Shown here: piece after piece, positions 50,896 through 56,727 of the stretch
Numbering within the stretch: position 1 is the stretch's first letter
Layout of the letters: every line of letters begins with the position of its first letter
Source of the DNA: a virus
Strand: one strand, 5' to 3'
Length of the DNA: 56,727 nucleotides
IMG/VR virus record: IMGVR_UViG_3300024518_000353
Coordinates: 1 to 56,727 of that record
The notes under the pieces: generated by a model
The model's input: the letters and a program-made list of their open reading frames with translations, nothing else
Told to the model about the DNA's origin: nothing
Databases searched by the model: none
Position numbers and translations under genes: made by a program

Positions 50896-51139
50896 ATGTT
50901 TCCATATAAAGTTCTATCTCTTCAGGTGTCATAAGATTGACAAGTATTGGTGTGTCTTCACCTATGTACGCACCTTCAATGTTAAAGTCTACAAATTCTT
51001 TTGCATCTTCATAAGACATATCGTCCCTTCTAACTAATTTAGTTATCATTCTGTGCTTATCATATATAAATACATCTAACATACCACTGCGTGTACCTAC
51101 ACCTATGATACAGTCATCATAATCGTCCCATATTTTCAT
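50885..51139 (-). CDS. Small acidic early protein (84 aa)
   Basis: ATG 51139 overlaps the upstream stop (TGATG). The content is Asp/Glu-rich, with V-F-I-Y-D-K-H-R-M-I and a P-E-E-I-E-L-Y tail. Not recognised. Acidic small proteins in phage early regions often inhibit host enzymes. Confidence 0.55.
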   Translation of the reverse strand: MKIWDDYDDCIIGVGTRSGMLDVFIYDKHRMITKLVRRDDMSYEDAKEFVDFNIEGAYIGEDTPILVNLMTPEEIELYMETYDE

Positions 51140-51435
51140 CACTCAATCCTTTCTTTTATTGCAAGTTGTCGTAGCCATTCATTGCCACCAAAAGGGAAAG
51201 CTATAAAACATTCGTACAAAAACTCTGCTTGTTTTATACTTATGCTTTTAGTAGACACAACACTAATATCTCTATAGTCATCTTGCTCACCACCATTGCC
51301 ATCTTCTATGGAATCAGGAAACATATCTCTGATTAGTTCTTTCTTATCTCTCACATCAGTATCATCTTGATGTATGAGATAGTCATTGTACTCATTGAAA
51401 CCATCAATGATTTTATATTGTACTAATATTGGCAT
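51139..51435 (-). CDS. Small early protein (98 aa)
   Basis: Contains Y-K-I-I-D-G-F-N-E-Y-N-D-Y-L and I-S-V-V-S-T-K-S-I-S, with an acidic middle (E-D-G-N-G-G-E-Q-D-D). Function unknown. Coupled to both neighbours. Confidence 0.55.
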   Translation of the reverse strand: MPILVQYKIIDGFNEYNDYLIHQDDTDVRDKKELIRDMFPDSIEDGNGGEQDDYRDISVVSTKSISIKQAEFLYECFIAFPFGGNEWLRQLAIKERIE

Positions 51436-51599
51436 TACTTACTCCTTTCTATTACTTCAAGATGATTAACGAGCATATCCAAACCATCACACACACCTTT
51501 ATATTCTGCTTGTGTTTGGCTATCATTAACCCATTCATCATCAGATTTAATATCTATTACTATATTTTTTATTCGTTCTAGTGTTATAGGTTTACTCAT
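51435..51599 (-). CDS. Small early protein (54 aa)
   Basis: An intact frame exactly bridging 51435 and the start region of 51592, so coupled by overlaps. Helical, with T-L-E-R-I-K-N-I-V-I-D-I-K-S-D-D-E-W. Function unknown. Confidence 0.55.
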   Translation of the reverse strand: MSKPITLERIKNIVIDIKSDDEWVNDSQTQAEYKGVCDGLDMLVNHLEVIERSK

Positions 51600-51768
51600 C
51601 TCTCATCTCCTCAATCATTGCATCAATTTCTTCTGCACAGAAACCACAGACCCAACCTTCAACATAACCATCATCTCTAGGGTATCTATTAACAAATCTA
51701 CCACTACCAAAGTGGCAAGGTTTATCACACTCTACACATATTTGTGAATCAAATAAATCTTTACTCAT
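51592..51768 (-). CDS. Small zinc-finger early protein (58 aa)
   Basis: Two C-x2-C-like pairs (C-V-E-C-D-K-P-C and W-V-C-G-F-C) make a likely zinc ribbon. ATG 51768 follows GAGGAGGATAGTG. Longer frames would run into the upstream gene. May bind DNA, RNA or a host protein. Confidence 0.6.
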   Translation of the reverse strand: MSKDLFDSQICVECDKPCHFGSGRFVNRYPRDDGYVEGWVCGFCAEEIDAMIEEMRDE

Positions 51769-51883
51769 CACTATCCTCCTCTCTTTCATCTGCATCATCA
51801 ATGATATATTTGTAATGTTTAGGTAGATTGAGAACATCAACAACGCAACCTCCTTCAACTTTAATTATTATTTCTTTACTCAT
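51761..51883 (-). CDS. Small acidic early protein (40 aa)
   Basis: A beta-like start (E-I-I-I-K-V-E-G-G-C-V-V-D-V-L) and a very acidic end (D-D-A-D-E-R-E-E-D-S-D-E). Overlaps both neighbours. Function unknown. Confidence 0.5.
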   Translation of the reverse strand: MSKEIIIKVEGGCVVDVLNLPKHYKYIIDDADEREEDSDE

Positions 51884-52185
51884 CACTCATCTCCTTTCTC
51901 GTACTCTATTTGTTCTTGCAATGTGTAATTCATTGCAGTTAATAATATATGTTGAGCAGACGCAGTTGAAGGTGCAGTATCGTGTATGAATTGAGCAGAT
52001 GTATCTGCTAAAGCATACGCAATGTCAAAGCTATGCGTCTTTCTTTTGATATGTTTGTTAATTACTTTCTCTAAGTCTTTAGCTACAATGTCTATACCAA
52101 ACTCTGCATCTATAACTTTTTCTTTTTGTTTCTTTCTATGTTTAGAAAGCATTCGTTTAGTTTTAAAATCAATTACTTCAGTCAT
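51883..52185 (-). CDS. Small helical early protein (100 aa)
   Basis: A basic N-terminal half (K-T-K-R-M-L-S-K-H-R-K-K-Q-K-E-K) and a helical alanine-rich second half (I-A-Y-A-L-A-D-T-S-A-Q-F). Possibly nucleic-acid binding. Not recognised. Confidence 0.55.
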   Translation of the reverse strand: MTEVIDFKTKRMLSKHRKKQKEKVIDAEFGIDIVAKDLEKVINKHIKRKTHSFDIAYALADTSAQFIHDTAPSTASAQHILLTAMNYTLQEQIEYEKGDE

Positions 52186-52187
52186 AG

Positions 52188-52397
52188 TTATACTCCTTTC
52201 TTTAGTTTGTCTATTACTTCAGGTGTTTGTTCAACAATAGATTCTATTTGTTCATCTTGAACATCAGTAGGATTACCAAAGTTTAATTCATCATAATCCC
52301 CTGCCCAAACTTTTTCTTCAGCTTCTTCTTCAGAGTCAGCTTCTACTATGCATTGCCATTCAGCATTAGCATAGGTTGTCACAAGATATTTTTTCAT
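52188..52397 (-). CDS. Small acidic early protein (69 aa)
   Basis: ATG 52397 is chosen, with AAGGAAAAGACTA upstream. Begins M-K-K-Y-L-V-T-T-Y, then E-A-D-S-E-E-E-A-E-E-K-V. This order (strand, then acidic helix) is common among small phage proteins with a ferredoxin-like half-fold. Function unknown. Confidence 0.55.
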   Translation of the reverse strand: MKKYLVTTYANAEWQCIVEADSEEEAEEKVWAGDYDELNFGNPTDVQDEQIESIVEQTPEVIDKLKKGV

Positions 52398-52603
52398 TAG
52401 TCTTTTCCTTTCTGCCATTTATATATTAATGCTAATAATAAATCAGCACAATCTTGTCTACCATATTGAATGAAATCATCTTTGTTTTCACAAAAATTTT
52501 TATCATACAGTTCAGTTCTATCTATTTCGTTTCGCAACCATAATTTTATTTTATCTAAAACTATGGTTTCTTCTTCTATTAATTTATTATTTGATATATT
52601 CAT
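52397..52603 (-). CDS. Small early protein (68 aa)
   Basis: Helical, with I-V-L-D-K-I-K-L-W-L-R-N-E-I-D-R and G-R-Q-D-C-A-D-L-L-L-A-L-I. The stop overlaps the next ATG. Function unknown. Confidence 0.55.
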   Translation of the reverse strand: MNISNNKLIEEETIVLDKIKLWLRNEIDRTELYDKNFCENKDDFIQYGRQDCADLLLALIYKWQKGKD

Positions 52604-52605
52604 AG

Positions 52606-52815
52606 CTATACTCCTTTCATTTTAGTTAGTGTATCATAGATACTTGGATTCTCCAAGATAAATTCTTCACCATCTTGATAAAATGTAATCTCTTCATTAT
52701 CGTAGGCATCATCAATGATGAACTCGTCCACACCCATATCAAGCAACTGATTCTCAGTCATTTGTTTGCGTGTTTCTTCTGCCACATTTATTAATATAAA
52801 CTTTTTATTATTCAT
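52606..52815 (-). CDS. Small acidic early protein (69 aa)
   Basis: Strongly acidic with M-G-V-D-E-F-I-I-D-D-A-Y-D-N-E-E and F-Y-Q-D-G-E-E-F. It has an AAAGGAG ribosome site, as most genes of this operon do. Possibly a DNA-mimic-type inhibitor, but this is only composition. Confidence 0.55.
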   Translation of the reverse strand: MNNKKFILINVAEETRKQMTENQLLDMGVDEFIIDDAYDNEEITFYQDGEEFILENPSIYDTLTKMKGV

Positions 52816-52829
52816 AGCTTTACTCCTTT

Positions 52830-53132
52830 CTAATCTAAATTATTATTTATAAACCAATCATTCACATAACCTTTGGAGGGATAATTTGAAATACTTTCTT
52901 CATCATCATCAAAGGCAGAACAATCAAACCAGTCTATCATTTTATATCTTGGTTTAATGTGGCAGAACATTCTAGAATAAATTCTAATGTGGCAGTAATC
53001 TACTGCTTTGAATTCTTCTAATGCTTTATGATAATTCTTAGTTTTACCATAATATTCGTTTGGTTCATCTGCACTAGCAAAAGATAATAAATGATTATCT
53101 TTGATTGCTTGTTTTATTAATTGTTTAGTCAT
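52830..53132 (-). CDS. Small early protein (100 aa)
   Basis: Start 53132 is chosen for spacing to AAAGGA; ATG 53138 is two codons earlier. Contains Y-Y-G-K-T-K-N-Y-H-K-A-L-E and C-H-I-R-I-Y-S-R-M-F-C-H-I-K. An acidic segment precedes the end. Not recognised. Confidence 0.55.
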   Translation of the reverse strand: MTKQLIKQAIKDNHLLSFASADEPNEYYGKTKNYHKALEEFKAVDYCHIRIYSRMFCHIKPRYKMIDWFDCSAFDDDEESISNYPSKGYVNDWFINNNLD

Positions 53133-53146
53133 AGTCATAGTCCTTT

Positions 53147-53236
53147 CTATATTGGTAGCACTTGGTTGCTATGCCATAAGGCATACATAGCTAGACCAAA
53201 TGCTAATATTAATTTTAATAAAAATCTATCTTCCAT
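53147..53236 (-). CDS. 29-residue membrane microprotein
   Basis: One hydrophobic helix (F-L-L-K-L-I-L-A-F-G-L-A-M-Y-A-L) with a charged start. It overlaps the upstream gene by 11 bases. Function unknown. Confidence 0.4.
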   Translation of the reverse strand: MEDRFLLKLILAFGLAMYALWHSNQVLPI

Positions 53237-53531
53237 AGATAGACTCCTTTGCCTTTTCAATAAAGGCATATTCTTTTTTCCATTCATCTGTACCTGCTAT
53301 TAGTTCGTGATAGCTTACCACATCTTTAACATAGATGTCGCCATACTCCCACGAACCATAGGTATAAGGTGAACGACTCGCAACATACCACCTAGCATAT
53401 TGATTCTTACTTTCATTTTCTTTTGTCTGATAAGTTTTTAAAACTCTATGCTCAAAGTTTGTTGCTTCATTTTTATAGACTGCATAAGGTGAATCCACCT
53501 TTACAGTCTTACCAAATTTATTTTTTGCCAT
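53226..53531 (-). CDS. Small early protein (101 aa)
   Basis: Tyrosine-rich and basic-acidic mixed: Y-A-V-Y-K-N-E-A-T-N-F-E-H-R-V-L-K, then Y-A-R-W-Y-V-A-S-R-S. Might be a small RNA- or DNA-binding domain. Not recognised. Confidence 0.55.
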   Translation of the reverse strand: MAKNKFGKTVKVDSPYAVYKNEATNFEHRVLKTYQTKENESKNQYARWYVASRSPYTYGSWEYGDIYVKDVVSYHELIAGTDEWKKEYAFIEKAKESIYGR

Positions 53532-53685
53532 TGATTAACTCCAAAAAGTTTTTTGCCAGAGAGTATCTACCTTGTTTCCACTCTCTTATCAGTTCATTAT
53601 TAACTGGTGGGTCTGTCTTATCATTTTCAAGGATAACTTCACACCAAATTTTTATATCTTTAAGTTTATATTCTGCGTCTATCAT
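53518..53685 (-). CDS. Small early protein (55 aa)
   Basis: A frame bridging its neighbours by overlaps. Contains I-K-I-W-C-E-V-I-L-E-N-D-K and E-W-K-Q-G-R-Y-S-L-A-K. Function unknown. Confidence 0.55.
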   Translation of the reverse strand: MIDAEYKLKDIKIWCEVILENDKTDPPVNNELIREWKQGRYSLAKNFLELINGKK

Positions 53686-53858
53686 TTTCTTTTTCGTCCT
53701 TTCTTTCTTTTGCGTTTAAGTTTAGGTTTCATTTTAATATTATTAAAATGTTTGTCAAGTTTTTTAAAGAAACTATCATTAATAATTTCATTTAATTGTT
53801 GGCAGACATTTGTAGGTAGGTCTGAGCTTCCATATAACTTTATGGAACTACTCATCAT
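53682..53858 (-). CDS. Small protein with a lysine-arginine tail (58 aa)
   Basis: The last 17 residues are nearly all Lys/Arg (K-P-K-L-K-R-K-R-K-K-G-R-K-R-K), a likely nucleic-acid-binding tail. ATG 53858 is chosen because longer frames overlap the upstream gene. A perfect 21-bp palindrome (53730-53750) lies in the coding sequence. Confidence 0.5.
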   Translation of the reverse strand: MMSSSIKLYGSSDLPTNVCQQLNEIINDSFFKKLDKHFNNIKMKPKLKRKRKKGRKRK

Positions 53859-54033
53859 CACGCACTCCACACCTAGCCATAATGTGTGACCTTGCGTCTT
53901 CTCTTTTGTGATAGCCAAACTTTTTAACTACCTTTGTGAGAATATCTGACATTGCCCAACCCCTAATCTTAGGGTCAGCTTTGCCTTGAGCCATTAGTTG
54001 CTCAATATATTTATATAATAATTCATTATTCAT
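53848..54033 (-). CDS. Small early protein (61 aa)
   Basis: Helical; L-L-Y-K-Y-I-E-Q-L-M-A-Q-G-K-A-D-P-K-I-R, then D-A-R-S-H-I-M-A-R-C. Possibly DNA binding. It starts behind GAAAGGAAAAAA. Confidence 0.55.
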   Translation of the reverse strand: MNNELLYKYIEQLMAQGKADPKIRGWAMSDILTKVVKKFGYHKREDARSHIMARCGVRDDE

Positions 54034-54056
54034 TTTATTTTTTCCTTTCTTTTTTA

Positions 54057-54392
54057 TTAGTATGGTAGTTCGCTTTGTCGTAGTTCCTGAACATCTTCTT
54101 CAAGAATGTCGTGTAAATATTTATCTGCAAATTCATCAAAGTATTCTGCTTCTTCAGAAAGCATTTGGTATTTACCAATAGGCACTTCATACATATGCCA
54201 TACTGTGTCTTTGATTTTTTCAAAGAGTGCAGTAATTACTTTATCATCTGAAGCGAAGTCTTCAAAGTTAAATTTAGTTAGTGGTTCATTGTCGTATGTA
54301 AAACTTTGTAAAGTTTCATCATACAATCTAGAAAGATGATACTCCATTTCAGAGTACATTTTTTCTTGCATTATTAAATGTTGATTTGACAT
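54057..54392 (-). CDS. Acidic early protein (111 aa)
   Basis: Very acidic with E-D-F-A-S-D-D-K-V-I-T-A-L-F-E-K and E-E-A-E-Y-F-D-E-F-A-D-K-Y. GGAG is seven bases before ATG 54392. Not recognised. Candidate host-inhibitor by composition only. Confidence 0.6.
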   Translation of the reverse strand: MSNQHLIMQEKMYSEMEYHLSRLYDETLQSFTYDNEPLTKFNFEDFASDDKVITALFEKIKDTVWHMYEVPIGKYQMLSEEAEYFDEFADKYLHDILEEDVQELRQSELPY

Positions 54393-54414
54393 AGTCAAAC
54401 TCCTTTCTTTGTTG

Positions 54415-54558
54415 TTATTCTATTGCTTCTAAAAGTTTTTCCAAAGGTGAACCTTTGAACTTTTTAGAAGTAAAAGTTTCCATTGGAAGACCCTTGTAAA
54501 CAAGGGCTTTCAAATGTTTATGTTGACTACTCGTCAACTGTATGTGTTTGTATATCAT
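54415..54558 (-). CDS. Small basic early protein (47 aa)
   Basis: Contains H-I-Q-L-T-S-S-Q-H-K-H-L-K-A-L-V-Y-K-G. A hairpin-forming CCCTTG/CAAGGG pair lies inside the coding sequence. Function unknown. Confidence 0.5.
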   Translation of the reverse strand: MIYKHIQLTSSQHKHLKALVYKGLPMETFTSKKFKGSPLEKLLEAIE

Positions 54559-54559
54559 T

Positions 54560-54736
54560 TTATTTTACTACCTTTCTTAATAGATGTATAAAATCTAATT
54601 CTTTTACATCTATAAATTGTTGTTTACTTTCACTAAACACTTTACCATTTTTTAGTATTTCAACTATGTCTTTTGGTAAAGGTTTATTTTGTTTATGAGT
54701 ATTTAAAACAAATTTTATTAAGTTTTTTATTTTCAT
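54560..54736 (-). CDS. Small basic early protein (58 aa)
   Basis: The first gene after the promoter at 54775-54803, with AAAGGAAAAAGAAAA before the ATG. Basic and helical with F-V-L-N-T-H-K-Q-N-K-P-L-P. Function unknown. Confidence 0.5.
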   Translation of the reverse strand: MKIKNLIKFVLNTHKQNKPLPKDIVEILKNGKVFSESKQQFIDVKELDFIHLLRKVVK

Positions 54737-54774
54737 TTTTCTTTTTCCTTTCTTTGTTTGTTGTTTATAATACC

Positions 54775-54803
54775 ATAGTAATCAAGACTTTTTGAATTGT
54801 CAA
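54775..54803 (-). promoter_or_regulatory. Leftward early promoter
   Basis: On the - strand TTGACA (54798-54803), 17 bases, then TACTAT (54775-54780). It is placed to drive the block of small early genes 54736-50599. Confidence 0.6.
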
Positions 54804-54870
54804 ATGTTTTTTTATTTTTTTTATATTTTATTTCTTTATATTAATTTATTTTATTATTCATAAAATCTAT

Positions 54871-54954
54871 GTTCTACCTTTGTTCTATGTCAAAAGATTG
54901 ACAATTAAATGTTTTACTTTTGTTTTACCTTTGTTCTACTTTTGTTCTTATTTT
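54871..54954. repeat. 11-bp tandem repeats in an AT-rich gap
   Basis: Four consecutive 11-mers of the form GTTYTAYYTTT start at 54911, 54922, 54933 and 54944 (the last degenerates to GTTCTTATTTT). Two more copies start at 54871 and 54882. A long A/T-only stretch lies beside them (about 54805-54860). Repeats of one helical turn next to AT-rich DNA suggest an iteron-type replication origin or a multi-site operator. No coding frame crosses it. Confidence 0.6.
54888..54903. promoter_or_regulatory. Dyad TGTCAA-N4-TTGACA, right copy
   Basis: TGTCAAAAGATTGACA is the exact reverse complement of 441-456. It lies between the two blocks of 11-bp repeats. Confidence 0.5.
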
Positions 54955-54957
54955 TCC

Positions 54958-55980
54958 TTATAATGTGTTTATATCTTTTACAAATCCTCCATTTATAGCT
55001 TTTTGTAATTCAATTTCTCTTTTTTGTTTGTTCCATTTTGCTCTATATTTAAAGCGTAATAATATAGCGTTAGGTTTATTTCTTTTCCAATGTGGTAAAT
55101 AGTCAATAGTATCTCCATCAAAAACTTTTAATATCTTATCTTTTATTTTAATTGTTGATGGTAAAGGTTTATTCCTTGCCACATTAACAACAACAGCTAG
55201 TGATAAACCATTATTAATAGCTTGTAATGATTTTTCTATGTCATTAGTACCATAAGAATAAACTTTATGATATATACTTGATTGTTTTCTATTATAATTT
55301 TTTGTATAGTCGTATGGTATAGGTTTAAAATCTTTTAAATCAGTTTTATTGACAATATCAAATATAATTTTATCCATTGTAGTTAATTTATTTTGATATA
55401 TAACTTTTATATTCTCATAATTAATATCACTTGAAATATTTGGTCTTACTGACATAATTAGATTATTATTAATGCAATAATCTGAATACAAAAGTAAATG
55501 CCTGATAAAATTAGATAAAAATAATTGTGTATCATTAAGAAAAAATAATTTTCTATTATACATAGCATTTTTTTTATTCTTTTCATATGCTGGATTACCA
55601 CATTCAAAAGATACACAATTAATTCTACAATGTTTATTTGAATTTCCACATAAAGTTATTATTTCATTTTTTTGTTTATTAATTAACTTGTTTAAATCAA
55701 TAAATAAATTTAACTCATCGATTTTGTTTGTAGTATGTGGAGCTAATGATAAACCAACAGTATTTATGTTTAATATTTTTTTACTCTTTAATAATTTACT
55801 ACTATTTGTAGTTAATAAACCTGAAAAATTATATGTTTTATTCAAATCTATTAATTGCCTTTTATTAGCATTTAATATATTTATTTTTGTATTAGTTTTT
55901 TTATCTAATATAAAATTATTATCTAGGTTAAAAATTTTATTCTTTAGATAATCATTAATATCTATTACTTTTTTTTTCAT
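54958..55980 (-). CDS. Gp88-like phage protein with cysteine cluster
   Basis: 340 residues, resembling the actinophage 'gene product 88' (DUF7227-like) family: C111, C118, C122 and C127, then Y-N-R-K-L-F-F-L, V-R-P-N-I-S-S-D-I, P-Y-D-Y-T-K-N-Y-N-R near 222, N-G-L-S-L-A-V-V-V near 257 and F-D-G-D-T-I-D near 287. The order resembles radical-SAM-like barrels, and the cysteines could hold an Fe-S cluster. This is an inference; the family function is unknown. Composition is more AT-rich than its neighbours. Confidence 0.6.
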   Translation of the reverse strand: MKKKVIDINDYLKNKIFNLDNNFILDKKTNTKINILNANKRQLIDLNKTYNFSGLLTTNSSKLLKSKKILNINTVGLSLAPHTTNKIDELNLFIDLNKLINKQKNEIITLCGNSNKHCRINCVSFECGNPAYEKNKKNAMYNRKLFFLNDTQLFLSNFIRHLLLYSDYCINNNLIMSVRPNISSDINYENIKVIYQNKLTTMDKIIFDIVNKTDLKDFKPIPYDYTKNYNRKQSSIYHKVYSYGTNDIEKSLQAINNGLSLAVVVNVARNKPLPSTIKIKDKILKVFDGDTIDYLPHWKRNKPNAILLRFKYRAKWNKQKREIELQKAINGGFVKDINTL

Positions 55981-55988
55981 AATTATAA

Positions 55989-56393
55989 TTACTTATTTAA
56001 ATTATATATAGATTCATTATATCCAATAACAAAACCAAGTAATTCATTAGTAGAATTAAATCTTTTTATATCATTACAATATTTATTATAGCCATTATTA
56101 ATTGAATATTTATTAAAAGATACACCATTTTTTTTAATATCTTTTTTTGAAATATGACCATATCCAAATTTTAAAATATTACTGGTGAATAATGCACATT
56201 GATTTGCATAATAATATTTTTCTTTACTTTTTAAAACAAAATTAATATTTTCTTTATTAAGTTTAAATTGCAATTCACTTCTTTTGTTAAATAATTTTAA
56301 AGAGTCAAATTTTGAAAAATCCCTATTATGATTTAAAAAATTATCAATTTCTTTTATACTGTTTAAATCTTTTTCTATTTGTTTATTATTCAT
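55989..56393 (-). CDS. Unknown Asn/Lys-rich protein
   Basis: 134 residues with very high Asn, Lys and Ser. Helical start (K-D-L-N-S-I-K-E-I-D-N-F-L) and a Y-Y-Y-A-N-Q-C-A-L-F-T-S-N segment. Promoter P56432 lies directly upstream. Not recognised. The composition suggests recent acquisition together with the Gp88-like gene. Confidence 0.55.
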   Translation of the reverse strand: MNNKQIEKDLNSIKEIDNFLNHNRDFSKFDSLKLFNKRSELQFKLNKENINFVLKSKEKYYYANQCALFTSNILKFGYGHISKKDIKKNGVSFNKYSINNGYNKYCNDIKRFNSTNELLGFVIGYNESIYNLNK

Positions 56394-56475
56394 TGTCTTA
56401 TTTTCCTTTATAATTAAATTAATATTAATTCATTCTATCATTTATTTTTTTTTATTGTCAATAGTTTATTTATTT
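56384..56475. repeat. 92-bp direct repeat, copy A
   Basis: It is identical to 56609-56700 except for one base (C/T at 56397). It contains a start-codon region, a ribosome site (AAGGAAAATAA on the - strand) and a full promoter. Each copy precedes a - strand gene. Confidence 0.8.
56432..56461 (-). promoter_or_regulatory. Repeat-borne promoter A
   Basis: On the - strand TTGACA (56456-56461), 18 bases, then TAGAAT (56432-56437). It drives the 134-residue gene and probably the Gp88-like gene. Confidence 0.6.
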
Positions 56476-56480
56476 ATTTT

Positions 56481-56618
56481 TTATTTTTTATACTCTACTT
56501 CTACAATATATCCATTGTTCTCGAGTATTTCCAAAACTGTTTGTAAATCATTAGCAACAAACATTTTTTGTTCATCTACATCATCAGTGTAAACTTTAAA
56601 ACTTTTTATATTATTCAT
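56481..56618 (-). CDS. Small acidic protein (45 aa)
   Basis: Contains F-K-V-Y-T-D-D-V-D-E-Q-K-M-F-V-A-N-D-L and G-Y-I-V-E-V-E-Y. It follows the repeat-borne ribosome site and promoter. Two beta strands and a helix are likely. Function unknown. Probably an early gene. Confidence 0.55.
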   Translation of the reverse strand: MNNIKSFKVYTDDVDEQKMFVANDLQTVLEILENNGYIVEVEYKK

Positions 56619-56700
56619 TGTTTTATTTTCCTTTATAATTAAATTAATATTAATTCATTCTATCATTTATTTTTTTTTATTGTCAATAGTTTATTTATTT
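56609..56700. repeat. 92-bp direct repeat, copy B
   Basis: The second copy, with a period of 225 bp. It runs almost to the window end, so further copies may lie beyond. The duplication would place two adjacent genes under the same regulation. Confidence 0.8.
56657..56686 (-). promoter_or_regulatory. Repeat-borne promoter B
   Basis: TTGACA (56681-56686), 18 bases, then TAGAAT (56657-56662) on the - strand, upstream of the 45-residue gene. Confidence 0.6.
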
Positions 56701-56727
56701 TTTTTTTATTTTTTTTTGTTGATAGTG

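Noticed and set aside
1-56727. tRNA, rRNA, CRISPR array, integrase or transposase
   Set aside because: No cloverleaf-like segment, repeat-spacer pattern or tyrosine/serine recombinase or transposase motif was noticed. A tRNA scan could still find a degenerate case.

Overview
The window looks like a complete or nearly complete genome of a lytic, tailed, marine-type bacteriophage. It is AT-rich (about one third G+C by eye). It has two large opposed gene blocks, and I see no integrase, excision gene, partition gene, tRNA, rRNA, transposon or CRISPR array. Short-tail (podovirus-like) morphology is inferred: there are P22/T7-type connector and nozzle proteins and two giant internal/ejection-type proteins, and no sheath, baseplate or recognisable tape measure. 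The host is not visible in the sequence. The composition and gene families suggest a marine Gram-negative bacterium, possibly an alphaproteobacterium of the SAR11 type, but this is an inference.

Layout. (1) 1-672 is non-coding and dense in signals: three near-consensus Fur boxes, paired operator-like dyads, a G-rich tract and promoter candidates. (2) 688-35151 on the + strand is the late block: terminase, portal, GroES-like co-chaperonin, scaffold, capsid, adaptor and nozzle proteins, a tail-fibre and lectin cassette, stabilisation protein, internal virion proteins, small membrane proteins, and an IscA-IscU iron-sulfur assembly pair at the end. (3) A bidirectional terminator at about 35174-35217 separates the convergent blocks. 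(4) 35233-56618 on the - strand carries a GTA-type holin, a surface-glycan cassette (a GT8-like enzyme plus a glycosyltransferase/methyltransferase/DUF115 triple fusion), a class II ribonucleotide reductase and an outer-membrane beta-barrel. It continues with a T7-like replication module (endonuclease I, RecB/Cas4-like nuclease, SSB, family A DNA polymerase, primase-helicase), an M15 peptidase endolysin and a small lipoprotein, then about 20 very small early genes. At the right edge are a Gp88-like protein with a cysteine cluster and promoter-bearing direct repeats.

How it fits together. No phage RNA polymerase is present, and several - strand transcription units start at host-type sigma70 promoters (TTGACA/TATAAT), so the phage probably depends on host RNA polymerase. 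Early leftward transcription would express host-takeover genes, then replication and nucleotide genes and surface-modification genes. Rightward transcription would make the virion. The same two dyad motifs occur near both ends of the window, and a leftward promoter candidate at 90-118 points off the left edge. Both facts suggest the ends join, by circular permutation or circular assembly, into one control region.

The most interesting possibility is iron. The only large non-coding region carries three matches (17-18 of 19 bases) to the classical Fur box. The phage also encodes an IscA carrier and a complete IscU scaffold, and at least two cysteine-cluster proteins that could be iron-sulfur clients. 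An iron-sensing phage programme is a testable hypothesis, not a demonstrated one.
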